A DNA stretch of 64,000 nt from positions 496,001 through 560,000 of the forward strand of contig JAHLMK010000015.1 of assembly GCA_019915135.1 (NCBI GenBank), read 5' to 3'. Positions 1 to 12,064 of this stretch are shown here, one piece after another. How positions within the stretch are numbered: the stretch's first letter is position 1; the number at the start of each line of letters is the position of its first letter. The notes under the pieces were generated by a model, which had not been told where the DNA came from, did not search any database, and saw only the letters and a program-made list of their open reading frames with translations. This DNA is from Strobilurus pachycystidiatus (Eukaryota > Basidiomycota > Agaricomycetes > Agaricales > Physalacriaceae). A program made the translations under genes and the position numbers.

Positions 1-429
1 GGGTCCCTCTGCCAAATCTTCGCAAGTACTTCGGTTATGCTACCTTAGTCCGTACTCTGGATTCTCTGTATATATTCATGGACTCTCTAGTTAGTTCCGC
101 AGTCTGTTCTCTTCGTCTACTCACTGCTCGGTCGCTCCTAGTACTGGTGTAGCTTAACACACTCCTCCTTCATATCTATCTCTATCTCTATTCCTTTCTC
201 CTTGTCTCGTTCGTGTGACTTGGGTGGTTGCCTTAGTATTCGGGCACCAGTCTTGACACAGAGGGAATGGGCACAAAATAAGGGCTACAGAAATTATTTT
301 ATAGGGGGATTGATATACATACAGTACTTACTCGTTCGTCACTGTATCGTACGTCTGGCTCTGGGAGACTAGGATGGCCCCGGATTGACACTTCTGTCCG
401 GATTGACACTTCCGATTGATCGATAGTAG
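1..429. other. No gene recognised
   Basis: No open frame with coding character or recognisable RNA structure is visible before the start of the tandem duplication. There is a pyrimidine-rich stretch around 165-210. The window edge may cut a neighbouring gene. Confidence 0.5.
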
Positions 430-834
430 GTACACGAGTGAGTCAGTGAGAAAGATGGTGCAATGGAGACGGAGATGGTTTTATTATTCTAGGTGTGAGG
501 TGCGGGGATAGGGTAGGAGGTGTATTTCAGACAATGTAACCAGAGTTCCTAACAACAGAGAGGGCATCTCTTCTGCCGTACGGGGTATGTGGTCGTACAT
601 GTGGAAAAATACATAAGTTGTAATTTGGAGTTTGAAAAAAATGGCATAGAAAAAATACCATAAAAAAGACTGAGAGATTAAGTAAAACCAGATTGGACCG
701 CCGCCACAAGAGCATCTTGGGCAGTCCCATCAGCGGGATGAGAGTGGCAGGTTCAGTCATGCCACGTTCACCTCTGTGAGTGAGCCGTGATCATGAATGT
801 AAGACGCAAGGTATATCGCGTGCGAAAGATGCCT

Positions 835-2250
835 TCACATTGCCACATGCCCCAATGTCTCACCCAAACGAGCCTCGGTCACTGGTAAAAAAACAATCCC
901 AGTAAAGATAGTAACGGTCTTCTTCAAGTCGTGAATCTCTTCTCGGAGGACTTCACGAGTCAATATGACCTGGTCAAGCTGCGGATGCCAATAAGACAGT
1001 GGCAGTAAGATAGGTGAATGAAGCTTACATTGTGCTTCGACAGACTGACGCTCTGGGAAGAAAGGCTGACAGTCTGCAAAGAAAGATTGACGTTCGTGAC
1101 CGCAAGGCCACGATCGATGTTGGTCTGGGCGTCACTTAACGCTTGGGCTTCTGAACTCGCAAGAGCGAGCCGTTGCAAGGGATGACGCGATTCGCTATCC
1201 TTGCATGCTTGCCGGGCCTGAGCAATAGCACTAACAAAACAGTCAATCCTCGGGCAAAATGTCAGTCCACAAGCTCACTTACTCTTCGACGTGTGGAAGA
1301 TCTCCTAGACGTTCGATTGTCGCGACTCGTTGCTCGAGGTCGTTTCCAGCCTCCGCATTTTGAGACCGTCTCTGCTATGTTATCAGTGACCCTTTAGGAG
1401 TAGATTGAGTCCAAATGACGAACTTGTACAGCGTTGAGGGCTGTGTCGACAGTCTTAGGTATGATTGCGAAAGAAGAAGCCAACGGGATGGCCTGAAGAA
1501 CAGCGGCTGCGCCTTGAGAGGCAAGGCGAACAGGCTCAATCCATTTCGGAGGTGAACGCGGGCGTTCAGAAACCATAGCTTGGGAAGCATGATCCTCGGT
1601 GGTATGGGAGGGTTCTTCAAACGGGCACAGTGATTCCATTGCTTGAATGAGACGATCAATTTGCTTGAGCTGCAGTCCGCAAGAATGAGGGGCTTTGCGT
1701 TGTAGATGCCCCAAGACCACTGAACGGCGGCATGCAGCCTGGTCCTTCTCCATAAGTAGTTGAGTGACGCTACAGAATCTATAAGTGTTTTGACAAGCAT
1801 CGCGCTGAATGACACCTACTCTTCGATAAGCGCCAGGCGGAATTGCAGGTCTTCATCCACCGAACAAGCCTGAGCGCCCGAGGTCGGCAGCACCTGGAGA
1901 AGAGCGCCGATAGCCCGATCAACGACGGTCGTACATGGAGAACAATGGTATATCTGCAGCGAGAGGCGTCAGTCGTAGGGTACAGTTCGTGATGAAGTAG
2001 GACCGACCGATTTCGAAGAGCACAGCTGGATGAGAGGGTGTATGAGTGCTTCGGATATCTCTGATGGACATGACGTGTCTGCCTGAAGGAGCCTCTCGGC
2101 AGCAAGACGCAGGCGGTCCTTCCTCGCGCGCCGCTGGGAGCGCATGGCTGAGGAGGAGGGAGGAAGGAAGGACCACGAGGACCTGGGGCCATCGATATAG
2201 GCAGCTTTTATCTCGTCGTCGAGGCTGTACGTGACTTCGGGGCTGTCCAT
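835..2250 (-). CDS. Unknown helical protein with hydrophobic C-terminal segment, copy A (5' end disrupted)
   Basis: Not recognised. It is the diverged paralogue of the gene at 3224-4830. The same exons can be followed on the minus strand: an Arg/Lys/Glu-rich helical segment near 2000-2200, a segment ending AIIPKTVDTALNAVQVRH, an exon with a heptad-like VSLSSQSVSLS pattern, and a last exon with basic HDLKK followed by the hydrophobic TVTIFTGIVFLPVT and a stop at 835-837. The last exon is open and in frame. Upstream of about 2250 the unit B reading frame is broken in this copy by small indels, so I place the start at the internal methionine at 2250 (MDSPEVTY). That would give a shortened N-terminus. 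It could be a functional short paralogue or a young pseudogene. Confidence 0.5.
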
Positions 2251-2349
2251 CTGTCTGTCAGCACAAGTTGTCCAGCAGCGCCATTAGCTGTAGAGTAACG
2301 GCAGTTTGTATCACCACAGCTGACACGGGGCCAATGATGTATACTGGCC

Positions 2350-2636
2350 GTGGGAGCGATGAAGAAGATGGTTCGACCGGTTCATAACCAGTGTCCATTG
2401 TCCGGGTATCCGACGACCATCGTCGGGGAACATCACTTGGCAGAAGAAAGCATCAACTCTGGGTTCCTCGAGCGCGCATGGCTGGGGAGGAGGGAAGGAC
2501 CACGAGGACCTGAGGCTACTGATAGCCAGATTCTCCTCTGCACAGGCGGCGGTCCATCAACAGCGCTTACTAGCCGAGAGTCACAGCAGTTGTATTGAAC
2601 TACAGCCGACACGGAGCCAACAATGTATACTCGTGT
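2350..2636 (-). pseudogene. Frame-shifted 5' region and partial re-duplication upstream of copy A
   Basis: The 2350-2420 part aligns with the N-terminal coding part of copy B but in a shifted frame. The 2470-2530 part (catggctggggaggaggga and its flank) repeats a piece of the coding exon found at about 2140-2190 and 4555-4600. It is therefore a short internal duplication lying in the upstream region. No intact product is encoded. Confidence 0.4.
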
Positions 2637-2697
2637 ATTAGTAGGTGTTATAGATCAGACTGTTTTTGCTGATCAGCAAGAACTTTCTAAATCGCTG

Positions 2698-2755
2698 TAA
2701 AAATAATGATGATAATAATAATAGTAATGATAGTAATAATGATAATAATACATAG
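2698..2755. repeat. A/T-rich trinucleotide microsatellite
   Basis: Imperfect run of aat, gat and agt triplets (for example gataataataatagtaatga) lying in the spacer between the two duplicated units. Confidence 0.9.
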
Positions 2756-2814
2756 CACTGTGCGTAAGTACAGGAGTGAGTTTTTGAATCAGGAATGGAA
2801 TGCCCAATAGATAC

Positions 2815-4986
2815 ATGAGTGAGTCAGTGAGAAAGATGATGCAATGCAGACGGAGATGGTTTCATTATTTTGGGTGTGAGGTGCGGGGGGTAGGGTAGGA
2901 GGGTGTAATTTGGTGTCACACGTAACCAATAAGATAGAGGCGATTCGCGAGGTTCCAGGCGGTAAAAGCCGTTCCTCAGAGCACAGAGGGCATCTCTTCT
3001 GCGGCCGGAAGAGGGGTATAAATGGTTGAAAAAGCACTGAAAAAGAAAAAAAAAAAGACTGAGAGATTAACTAAAACCAGATTGGACCGCCGCCACAAAA
3101 ACATCTTGCGCGGTCCCATCAGCGGGATGAGAGCGGCAAGTTCGACCATGCCACGTTCACCTCTGTGAGTGAGCCGTGAGCATGAATGTAAGACGCTAGG
3201 TATGTTGCGTGCGAAAGATGCCTTCACATTGCTCCATGCCCCAACGTTTTACCCAAACGAGCCTCGGTCACTGGAAAGAAAATGACCCCAGTCACAATAA
3301 GGACAGTCACGGTCTTCTTCAAGTCGTGAATCTCTTCTCGGATGACTTCACGCGACGATACGACCTGAATGAGCTGCGGATGCCAATGAGCCAATGGCAG
3401 TAAGATAGGTAGATGAAGCTTACACTGTGCTTCAATAGACTGACGCTCTGGGAAGAAAGGCCGACAGTCTGCAAAGAAAGATCGATGTTCGTGACCGCAA
3501 GGCCCCGATCGATGTTGATCTCGGCGTCGCTCAATGCTTGGGCTTCTGAACTCGCAAGAACGAGCCGTTGCAAGGGATGACGCGATTCGCTGTCCTTGCA
3601 TGCTTGCCGGGCCTGAAGGATGGCACTAACAAAACAGTCAAGCCTCGGGTGAAGTGACAGTCCACAACTTGCCCACTTACCCTTTGACGTGTGGAAGATC
3701 TCCTAGACGTTCGATTGTCGCGACTCGTTGCTCGAGGTCGTTTCCAGCCTCCGCATTTTGAGACCGTTTCTGCTATGCTATCAGTGACCCTTTATGAGTA
3801 GATTGAGTCCAAATGACGAACTTGAACAGCGTCGAGGGCTGAGACGACAGTCTTAGGTATGATTGCGAAAGAAGAAGCCAACGGGATGGCCTGAAGAACA
3901 GCGGCTGCGCCCTGAGAGGCGAGGCGAACAGGCTCGATCCATTTTGGGGGTGAAGGCGGGCGGTCACTGGCAGCAACCGTAACATGGGAAGCATGCGATT
4001 GACGATCCTCGGTGGCAAAGGAGGGTTCTTCAAATGGAGACAATGGTTCCGTCGCTTGGATGAGACGACAGTTGATTTGCTCGAGCTCCAGTCCACAAGA
4101 TTGAGCAGCTTTGCGTCGTAGATACCCCAAGACCGCTGCTGAACGGCGGCATGCAGCCTGCTCCTGCTCCATAATTTGTCGAATGACGCTACAGAAACTG
4201 TAAATGTTCTGACAAGCATCACGCCATGAAAGACACCTACTCTTCAATGAGCGCCAGGCGGACCTGCAGTGCTTCATCCACCAAGCAAGCGCCAAACGAC
4301 GATAGCACCTGGAGAAGAGCATCAATGGCCCGATCAATAATGTCCGTACATGTAGAGCAACGGTATATCTGCAGCGACAGGCGTCAGTTGTAGGGTACAA
4401 TTCGTGATGAAGCAGGACCGACCGATTTCGAAGAGCACAGCTTGATGAGAGGTTGTATGAGTGCTTCGGATATCTCTGATGGACAGGATGTGTCGGCCTT
4501 ACGGAGCCTCTCGGCAGCAAGACGCAGGCGGTCCTTCCTCGCGCGCCGCTGAGAGCGCATGGCTGGGGAGGAGGGAAGAACCACGAGGACCTGGGCTATC
4601 GATAGCCAGCCGGCGCCTTTTATCTCGTCCTCAAGCAGTACTGTACGTGATTCCAGGGCTGTCCATCTGTCGGTCAGCACGAGTTGTCCAGCAGCGCCAT
4701 TAGCTGTAGAGTGACGGCAGTTTGTATTACCACAGCTGACACGGGGCCACTGATGCCCTCGTAGTCGGGACGAAGAGGATGGCTCACTCGCCTCAGTTTC
4801 AGTGTCCGTTGTTCGAACGGTATCCGACATCCTTCGTCGGGGAACACCACTTGGCAGAGGAAGGCATCAGCTTTGTGTTCCTCGAGCGCCGCTGGGGGAG
4901 GACCACGAGGACCGATTTCATCAGCACAGACTGTCCATCAGCAGCGCTTATGAGCTGTAGAGTGAGCCAATAATGTATACTCGTGT
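2815..4986. repeat. Tandem duplication, unit B
   Basis: Second direct copy of the segment at 430-2636, holding the better preserved copy of the minus-strand gene. The spacer between the units (about 180 bases) contains the triplet microsatellite, a possible slippage or recombination site. Confidence 0.85.
3224..4830 (-). CDS. Unknown helical protein with hydrophobic C-terminal segment, copy B
   Basis: Family not recognised. The start is the ATG at 4830 (MSDTVRTTDTETEASEPSS), followed by an acidic/Ser-rich N-terminus and a basic segment (MRSQRRARKDRLRLAAERL). Later exons read as amphipathic helices: IIDRAIDALLQVLSSFGACL near 4270-4340, PPKWIEPVRLASQGAAAVLQ near 3890-3960, LEQRVATIERLGDLPHVKG near 3670-3760, and ALSDAEINIDRGLAVTN near 3480-3550. 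An intron with GTAAGC donor and CCGCAG acceptor (about 3370-3425) joins this to the last exon, which ends in a hydrophobic VTVLIVTGVIFFPVT segment and stops at 3224-3226. The all-helical build with a terminal hydrophobic helix recalls fungal HeLo/SesA-like N-terminal domains, but that is inference only. Five or six exons are needed. Confidence 0.6.
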
Positions 4987-6435
4987 GAGGGAAGAAACCG
5001 TTTCGGATCCAGTACGATAAGGTCAGAGGACACCACTTGGCAAGACAATGTATAGCCTTTGAGAAAGACGTAAATTACTGAGGTACGACTTTGAATTGAA
5101 CTGAAACATACACAGTCCCGCAATACCTTCCACCTTTATGAACACGCACTTCTCCGCGCCATTTCAATTGGTCCAAGGAAATTCTATACGTATGGATGGA
5201 GAAGGAAGTAGAGTGGCTGGGTGAGTATTTGGATGGACCATCCGAGTCACGGTGTCGAGCCAGAGGCCAAAGACCTCTCTTAGGAAGCAAGAAAAGAGGG
5301 TGTTGGCGCGCGGTCGAGCGTCCAGCTTTATTGAATGGAGACATGTCGAAATCACGTTATTGCTGTAGCAGACGGTCACCAACAAGGTCAACGGGCAGGG
5401 GAAGAGAGAACCAACGCACTCTTAAGCCGGGTTCAGCACGTCTGCAGATTGTTGATCGCTTCGGCTAGCGGCTGGATCGAAGGCAGAATCATGTCGTGGA
5501 CACTGAGCAAGCGGTAGTGGACGCAGCCAACCTTCCGCGTCGAAGGGGTGACAGAGTAGAAACCATCCTTGGGCAACAAAAAGAAGAAAAGGCATGACAC
5601 GTCCGCAAAACCTGCGTAGATTTTTCCAAAAAGAACCTGAAGACTGAGATGAGCGTAGTATCGGGTGGCATAGCGCTTGTCGATCCACAGTAAGTCAAGT
5701 GGTGGTAAAAGGACAACATCTTAAGGCGGATATCCCATGATGCAGTGGGCAGTCTGATCGCGGTTCATGGCACGAGTACAGTAGTCGACTGTTGTGGCGA
5801 CGAGCCAAATCGGTGGTGACAATTGGGGGAGGGAAGGGAGCCTTCTTGGTCCTAGCCTGATTGAGTAGGCAATCCGATCTGCGTGGCGCGTGGTTCCCGC
5901 TGCAGTCAATGGTAAGAAGCGGGGCGCGGCGCGAATTGGCAGGATTATGGAATCTGGATACTCAATTCGAAAACGGACTTTGCCGACCGACCCTTTCTCC
6001 GCCCCCATCACGTACATAGATACATGGCGGCCCGACACTGCCCCGCCCAGTTCCATCACTGGCGGCGCGCTTCACATCGTTTGGCCCAGAACGAGCCATA
6101 AGCGACAGCACCGACTAGAAAAAGGGCCAGTCATTTTTGAACAACCGAAGTTCATGTTGGCTCTCTGTTGACACCATCACCCATGGTCGCTATTGCGCCT
6201 CTTTACCATCCGCCCTGAAGCGTATTTGCACGATGGACCGAGATAAACAGCGCTCGAGGGCTCGTGACGGCGGTGGCGACAACGTGATTACGGCTCGGCA
6301 TCAAAGGTCACCGCAACGGCCTTCCCTCTTGCCATGACGTGAATGCTTTGTAGGAGTCCGGCCATATATGCTTGTGGTACGCCGAACCTCGAGTACCCAC
6401 TTTCGTCCAGGCTCATTTTGACCCCAGCGAAAAAG
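4987..6435. other. No gene recognised
   Basis: Several short open frames on both strands (for example 5489-5719 on the minus strand) lack coding character or recognisable motifs. The right end is the promoter region of the VWA8-like gene. Confidence 0.5.
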
Positions 6436-9400
6436 ATGGCACCGGCACGACGACTTGCCCAGCTCGTGAACGGCTTGGCACCGACAGCGAAGCCCATCGG
6501 CACGCTAAAACTTGGAGACATCACCTACGAGGTGGCGCCAGCATCAACACCTTCGCGACTTTCGCGAACCAGGGATCTGCTCGACATACGGGATCCGGTC
6601 AACGTCGACAACCTACACTTCATGTTGCAGAAGTACCTGCTCGGGCAAGACGTGTTCCTGGTGTCACAGCCTGGGCCGTACGCAAGGAGATTGGCGTTGA
6701 CGTTCGCAAAGTACGTGTCGTATACGAACCGTAAAGCCCTGCTTACGCGTCTGCAGCATCATCAACTCCGAGTACGAATACATCGCATTGCATAGAGATG
6801 TCGGTGAGACAGAGTTGAAGCAGGTGCGTATCATTCTCCAACTAATTGTCGCCGTATTTACATCTATCATAGGGACGAGAAATTCGGGATGGTGGCAACC
6901 TAGTCTACGTCGACAGTCCAGCCGTCAATGCCGCCAAATACGGTAGAATCCTGATCCTCGAGGGCATCGAGAAGGCCGAACGAGGTATCATGCCCGTTCT
7001 AAACAACCTCCTAGAGAACCGCGAAATGTATGGCCACATTTCTTCCGAGTCGTAAGAGCGATCCCTTACCTCGATATTTTGCAGGAACCTAGACGATGGA
7101 ACACATATCATACATCCTCATCGATATGCCCTAATAGACGGCGCAAGAGACCACCTCATACCGGCGCACAAGAACTTCCGCGTTATTGCTATCGCCGCGC
7201 CCGTCCCTCCCTACCCTGGCTATCCACTTGACCCTCCTTTTCGGAGTCGGTTCCAAGCTCGGTTCGTCGACCCCGTTGGGTCCATGCTCAGCCTCAGCCG
7301 ATCCATCTTCGCGGAGCCGTCCTCTGATCTCTACGCCAAACTGCGGGAACTAATTCTTTCCACACAATATTCCAACGAGACGCGTCATGCCCTCGAAGCG
7401 ATCTCCAAGACGGCACTCCCATCGTTCCCGCAGACGGCGCTGGTGAAGCTGAAGGCGTTGCTGGCAATGTTTCCTCCAACTGACGCGTTGACTTCTGGCC
7501 AATTATCGCGACTGCTGATGACCATACATCCAGCGCTCATCCACGCACCGTTCCAGGCATGGGTGACTCTCAGCAGACATACAGAGGAAATCGGTCTGGG
7601 TCCTATACACAATTCATTGGACTCCTCCGAGCCTGGTCTATTGGGATACTCGCTGGCGTCTGTTGCGCGTTTGGACGCCACAAGCGCTGAGGTCACCTTC
7701 AGCGGACCAGCATCAACACTGGTCAAGTGCACCGTACCTGCAGGACCGAAGGAACTGCTCCCTTATCCGCTCGTCCCCGGGCCAGATTTCCATGTTACGC
7801 CTCGGTTCATTGGACTCCTGACATCGTTCGTTCAGGCTCATGCTTTGGGCTGGGATATCTCATTCGTTCCTCCTGTTCAGCCCTCGACTGCATCCTCCTC
7901 TACGTCGACCCTCGTGCGAGTATTTGGGAAGATTTTGGGATATGAGACGGAGGTGGTCCATATGTACAAGGAGTTAGGCGGTAGAGAGCTGGTCATGCGC
8001 AGACGTATCTTAAATGGAGGTGCCACGACTTGGGAACCGAGGTATGGAAATTCTACTCTCTTGATTCTGTAACGTTGACACTTACCCAAATTGCGACAGC
8101 CCGTTGATTGAAGCGGCTTGGAAAGGTAGACTGGCGCACCTGTCTGGTTTGGATGTTTTAGGATCGACTGGAGGCGCGTTGTCAAGAATCATACAGGATA
8201 GGGAGATTGAGTTGTGGGAGGGTCGGAGGATCGTGGCCGAGGCGTCTCCTGAAGAGGTCAGTTCTTCGTCTTGGACTGGAATTTCGCTCAACCCTAATAC
8301 AGATAATCGCTGGTGAACTCTCAGTTGCGCACAAGGCCTTCCGCATCATCAGCACGGCATCCAAGTCGATGCCTCTCAAGGACTGGCTCTCAGACGAACA
8401 CAGCAACATGTTCTTCCCCATCCCCAGTCAGCCCATGAGCGACGTCGAAGAAGAGTCCGTTCTCCTCGCCACCGGATGCTCATCCTCTACCGTCAAACTG
8501 GTCCTTGCGTTCGCTCGCAAGTACCGCGAGACCATTTCCGTGGACAACGTCCAGAAGAACAGGAAGCTGGGCACGCGGACGCTCCTGCGGATTTCGAAGC
8601 GTCTGGCGGTGTATCCGGATGATAGTGATTTGCATGCGATTGTGTCCCGTTCCTTGTTGGCAGACTTTTTGCCGACGACTGAGAGGATGAGTCTGGAAGC
8701 GTTGTTGAATGCGGCGGATATAATAAGGACGACAGACAAGGTGATTATCCTGTTTCGCATCTCGACCCAGGTCTGACAGTTTTGTCCCAAGTTCTATCCC
8801 GATGTAATCGTGCGAGAAGACAGCTTGTACTTCCCACCGCCGAGCTCAACCGGCCATGAAACACTGCCTGTTTCGATCCCACTGTTCGACGCTGCTCAGG
8901 ACCCGACAGGCGTTCAGTCTTTGATACCTCACATGGATCATTATTACGACAACAGCTTGCAAACTGGCCTCATGCGAGATCTTGCGGTGGATATGGAGCT
9001 GATGGGCGAACACCTGGTGTTGTTGGGCAACCAGGTTAGTTCGTGTTAGCATTCTGCGTCAGAGATGGATGTTGAAACCAAATTTCAATAGGGTGTAGGA
9101 AAGAACAAGATCGTGGACCGGTGAGCTACCATTCTCAAAATGTCAAGTACAACCGTCTAAGATCGGTAGACTCTGTCAGCTGCTCCGTCGACCGAGAGAA
9201 TACATCCAGCTCCATCGCGATACGACTGTCAACCAGCTCATGTTCACGACGACGCTCGAAGGTGGAGTTCTCAAGTATACGGACTCGCCTCTTCTCCGCG
9301 CAATTATGTATGGGCGGGTTATCATCATCGACGAAGCAGATAAGGCGCCTGAACACGTAGTGGCCATCTTCCGAAGCTTGGCAGGTCAGAATGAGATGAC

Positions 9401-11730
9401 GCTCTCCGATGGACGACGTGTCTGCTCTGTTCGTGAGCGCGAGAACGACATATTAGTGCATCCCAAATTCCGCTTGGTTCTCCTTGCCAACAGACCTGGA
9501 TATCGTATGTCCTTCCCTCTTTTGATTTGTACCGTGCATCTGATGTCAGTCAAAGCATTCTTGGGGAACCACTTCTTGCAAGTCTTGGGGGAGAACTTCA
9601 GCGCACATTCGGTGCCGAATCCTGATCAGGCATCTGAGCGCAAACTCTTGCAGCAGCTCGCGCCGGACATGGACCCGGACTTGATCCTGCGTCTTGTCGG
9701 GGCTTTCCATGATCTACGGGTCGGCTACGAGAACGGCTCTCTCGGATATCCTTACTCTCTGAGAGGTGAGAGTCTCTTCTTGTGATTCGACGGCGACAAG
9801 GTTGACGATCTTACAGAGCTCATCAATCTCGTGAAACATCTGCAGGCATATCCGTCTGATACAGTGGGAGACGCCTTACGCAACGTTTTCGATTTTGATA
9901 TATACAAGCCGGAAACCATCGACAAGCTCGGGGAGATTCTCGAATTTCACGGGTTCGTGAGATCTTTCATCTTTCCTTCGCATTTGGATCTCATGTTTTG
10001 ACAACCAGACTTCGTGTACCCCATCTGGGGTTAGACGCCGCTCGCGAAGCTACTAAGAAGATACCAGACATACAATTCGAGCCGAAGGAGACTACTCTCA
10101 GCGAACCGAAGGAAGGCGTCCTTGATGATAAAGAGCACTCTGGTGGCAATACGTTTGCTGGTGGGGTGCGCTTCGTTTACATCGGCTTGCTGCGCCTTTG
10201 CTGATAGGCGTGTAGACGGGTGGTCGGGACACAGCTGGTATCGGCGGTCGAGGCGGTTATAAGCGTTTGTGGAAAGGTGGTGACATCAAACAAGTAAGCG
10301 CGTCGAATCAATGGCCATTGAATGCACTATTTGACACTGCTTGTCAAGGTACCTGACGCTCTCAAGGATGATGTCCCCGAGCACATCAAAGAGCGCGCAA
10401 GACAAATGGCCAAGGAAGAGCTTCAGCGCCGCTTGAAAGAACTCGACATGACTGCTAGTGATGCCAAAGGCTACAGTGATATTCTCAAGACCACCCAGGC
10501 GCATATGATGTCTCTTCATGATCTTCTCGAACGTATGTCCCCAATGTTCCGTAGTTCTTCTCCGATTCTCACTAGCGCAAATTCCAGACCTGTCGGCAAA
10601 GGAAGAGGGACGTGTCTGGGTCAAGCGACAGACTGACGGGGAGTTGGATGATTCTCGTTTAACGGAAGGTCTAACTGGCGAAGCGACGGTGTATAAACGT
10701 CGAGGTATGGAAAAGCCCGAACTTGGACGTCCGCAGATCAAGTGAGTGTTTCGAGCCGTCGATGTCATTGTTGACTGATGGTTCCCTAGGCCAAAGCGGA
10801 TACGCTTCATCTTCGACCTCAGTGCTTCCATGTGCGTATCGCTGTTCGATCGCCGCTCCATCTTACTGAATGCAACAACCGAACTAGGTTTCGTTTTCAG
10901 TACGATGGTCGTCTGAAGAGAAGCAAGGAGACCGGTATTGCACTCGTACTGTGTGATGTTCGGAATGTACTGACAAGCACATAGCTGTCATGCTCATGGA
11001 GACCTTTGATCGGTTATCAAGGAAGGACAAATACGTTTGGGATGTAAGTCGACCTTCGATACCATGTTCCTCCATTGGCTGACTCGCCTCGTAGATGTAT
11101 GGTCATGTGCGTCAACACAGCGCAGTCACTAGTGCGAGCTGACTGTCTCTGTAGTCAGGCGATGGTCCTGAGATTCCTTTGGTTGAAGCGGAACAGTATC
11201 CAAACACGATCAAGGATAGATGGAAAGTCGTCGAGAAGATGGAAATGATACCGCAGTACGCGTTCGCTGGCGATTCCACAGGTTTGAAGGTCGAGGATCG
11301 ACACATGAACCGAGCTGAATGATTGATACAGTCGAAGCCATCCAGAAAGGCGTTCAGCACGTTGCCAAATTTGACGCAGGTATAGTTAGTCTGAAATTCC
11401 AACCTGTATGGTCTCTCATTCTATTGCAGACGACTGGTTTGTTATCGCCATAACCGACGCCAATTTCGGTCGCTACCAGATCACTCCCGATGACATTACC
11501 CGCGCCATGAAGAAGGACACCAAGGTCAACACCGCGTTAGTGTGCATTGGGGAAGGTGCGGAGGCACCATGGTAGCTGATTCAAATTCGCATTGATTCCT
11601 CTGCTAATTGTTACCTTCCAGGATAACCGAAAGACTACCTGGACAGGGGTTCAGAGTCACGAACACTGCAGATATCCCTGCTGTATTACGCAGTATTCTA
11701 TCGACCATGGTGGACCGGCTACCCCGCTAG
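6436..11730 (+). CDS. VWA8: VWA8-type protein: dynein-related AAA+ ATPase with C-terminal von Willebrand factor A domain
   Basis: Spliced exons give a protein that follows animal VWA8 from end to end. The start at 6436 yields a basic MAPARRLAQLVNGL segment that could be a mitochondrial presequence; an upstream in-frame ATG lies at 6343. Exon 1 ends at 6710 (GTACGT donor); further exons start near 6757, 6873, 7085 and 8100, and many short exons follow. First AAA unit: a degenerate P-loop (SQPGPYARR) with ILILEGIEKAERGIMPVLNN and LLENREM. Second AAA unit: Walker A GNQGVGKNK near 9090, REYIQLHRDTTV, Walker B RVIIIDEADKAP near 9320, and LVLLANRPGY. C-terminus: linker rich in Lys/Glu, then VWA domain with MIDAS motif FDLSASM near 10815 and FVIAITDANFGRY near 11440, stop TAG 11728-11730. 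In animals VWA8 is mitochondrial; the function is poorly known. Confidence 0.93.
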
Positions 11731-12064
11731 ATTGGACTCATGGCCTTCGAGTTGACATCTTGTTGACCTCGCGATAGCACAGACTTACCGACCCCAAGTA
11801 CGTAGGTCCCCGGTGAATTGACGATAATAGATTAAAAAATATCGGTATATATTTATGGGAGGACTCGGGAGGAGTCGAGGAGTGTGCCGCCGAATGTTGG
11901 TCGGTGGTTGAAAGGCGATGATCGGTCACACTTGCATTGCTTACCCGAGTGTCTGTCTCTAGTTCTCCTTTCTCATCCCTCGTGAATTATTGGATTTTGA
12001 AAGAAGAAATACACACAAGTAATTATATGTACAGACACAGAGAATCCGCGAGACCGAGGCACAC
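11731..12064. other. Convergent 3' intergenic region
   Basis: Short AT-richer gap between two converging genes. It should hold both polyadenylation regions. No open frame of note. Confidence 0.6.

Larger units (their letters stand above)
430..2636. repeat. Tandem duplication, unit A
   Basis: Directly repeated with diverged sequence at 2815-4986. Both units begin with the same block (gagtgagtcagtgagaaaga), run through the same minus-strand gene, and end with a shared segment finishing in tgtatactcgtgt. Many substitutions and small indels separate the units, so the duplication is not recent. Edges are by eye and accurate to a few tens of bases. Confidence 0.85.
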
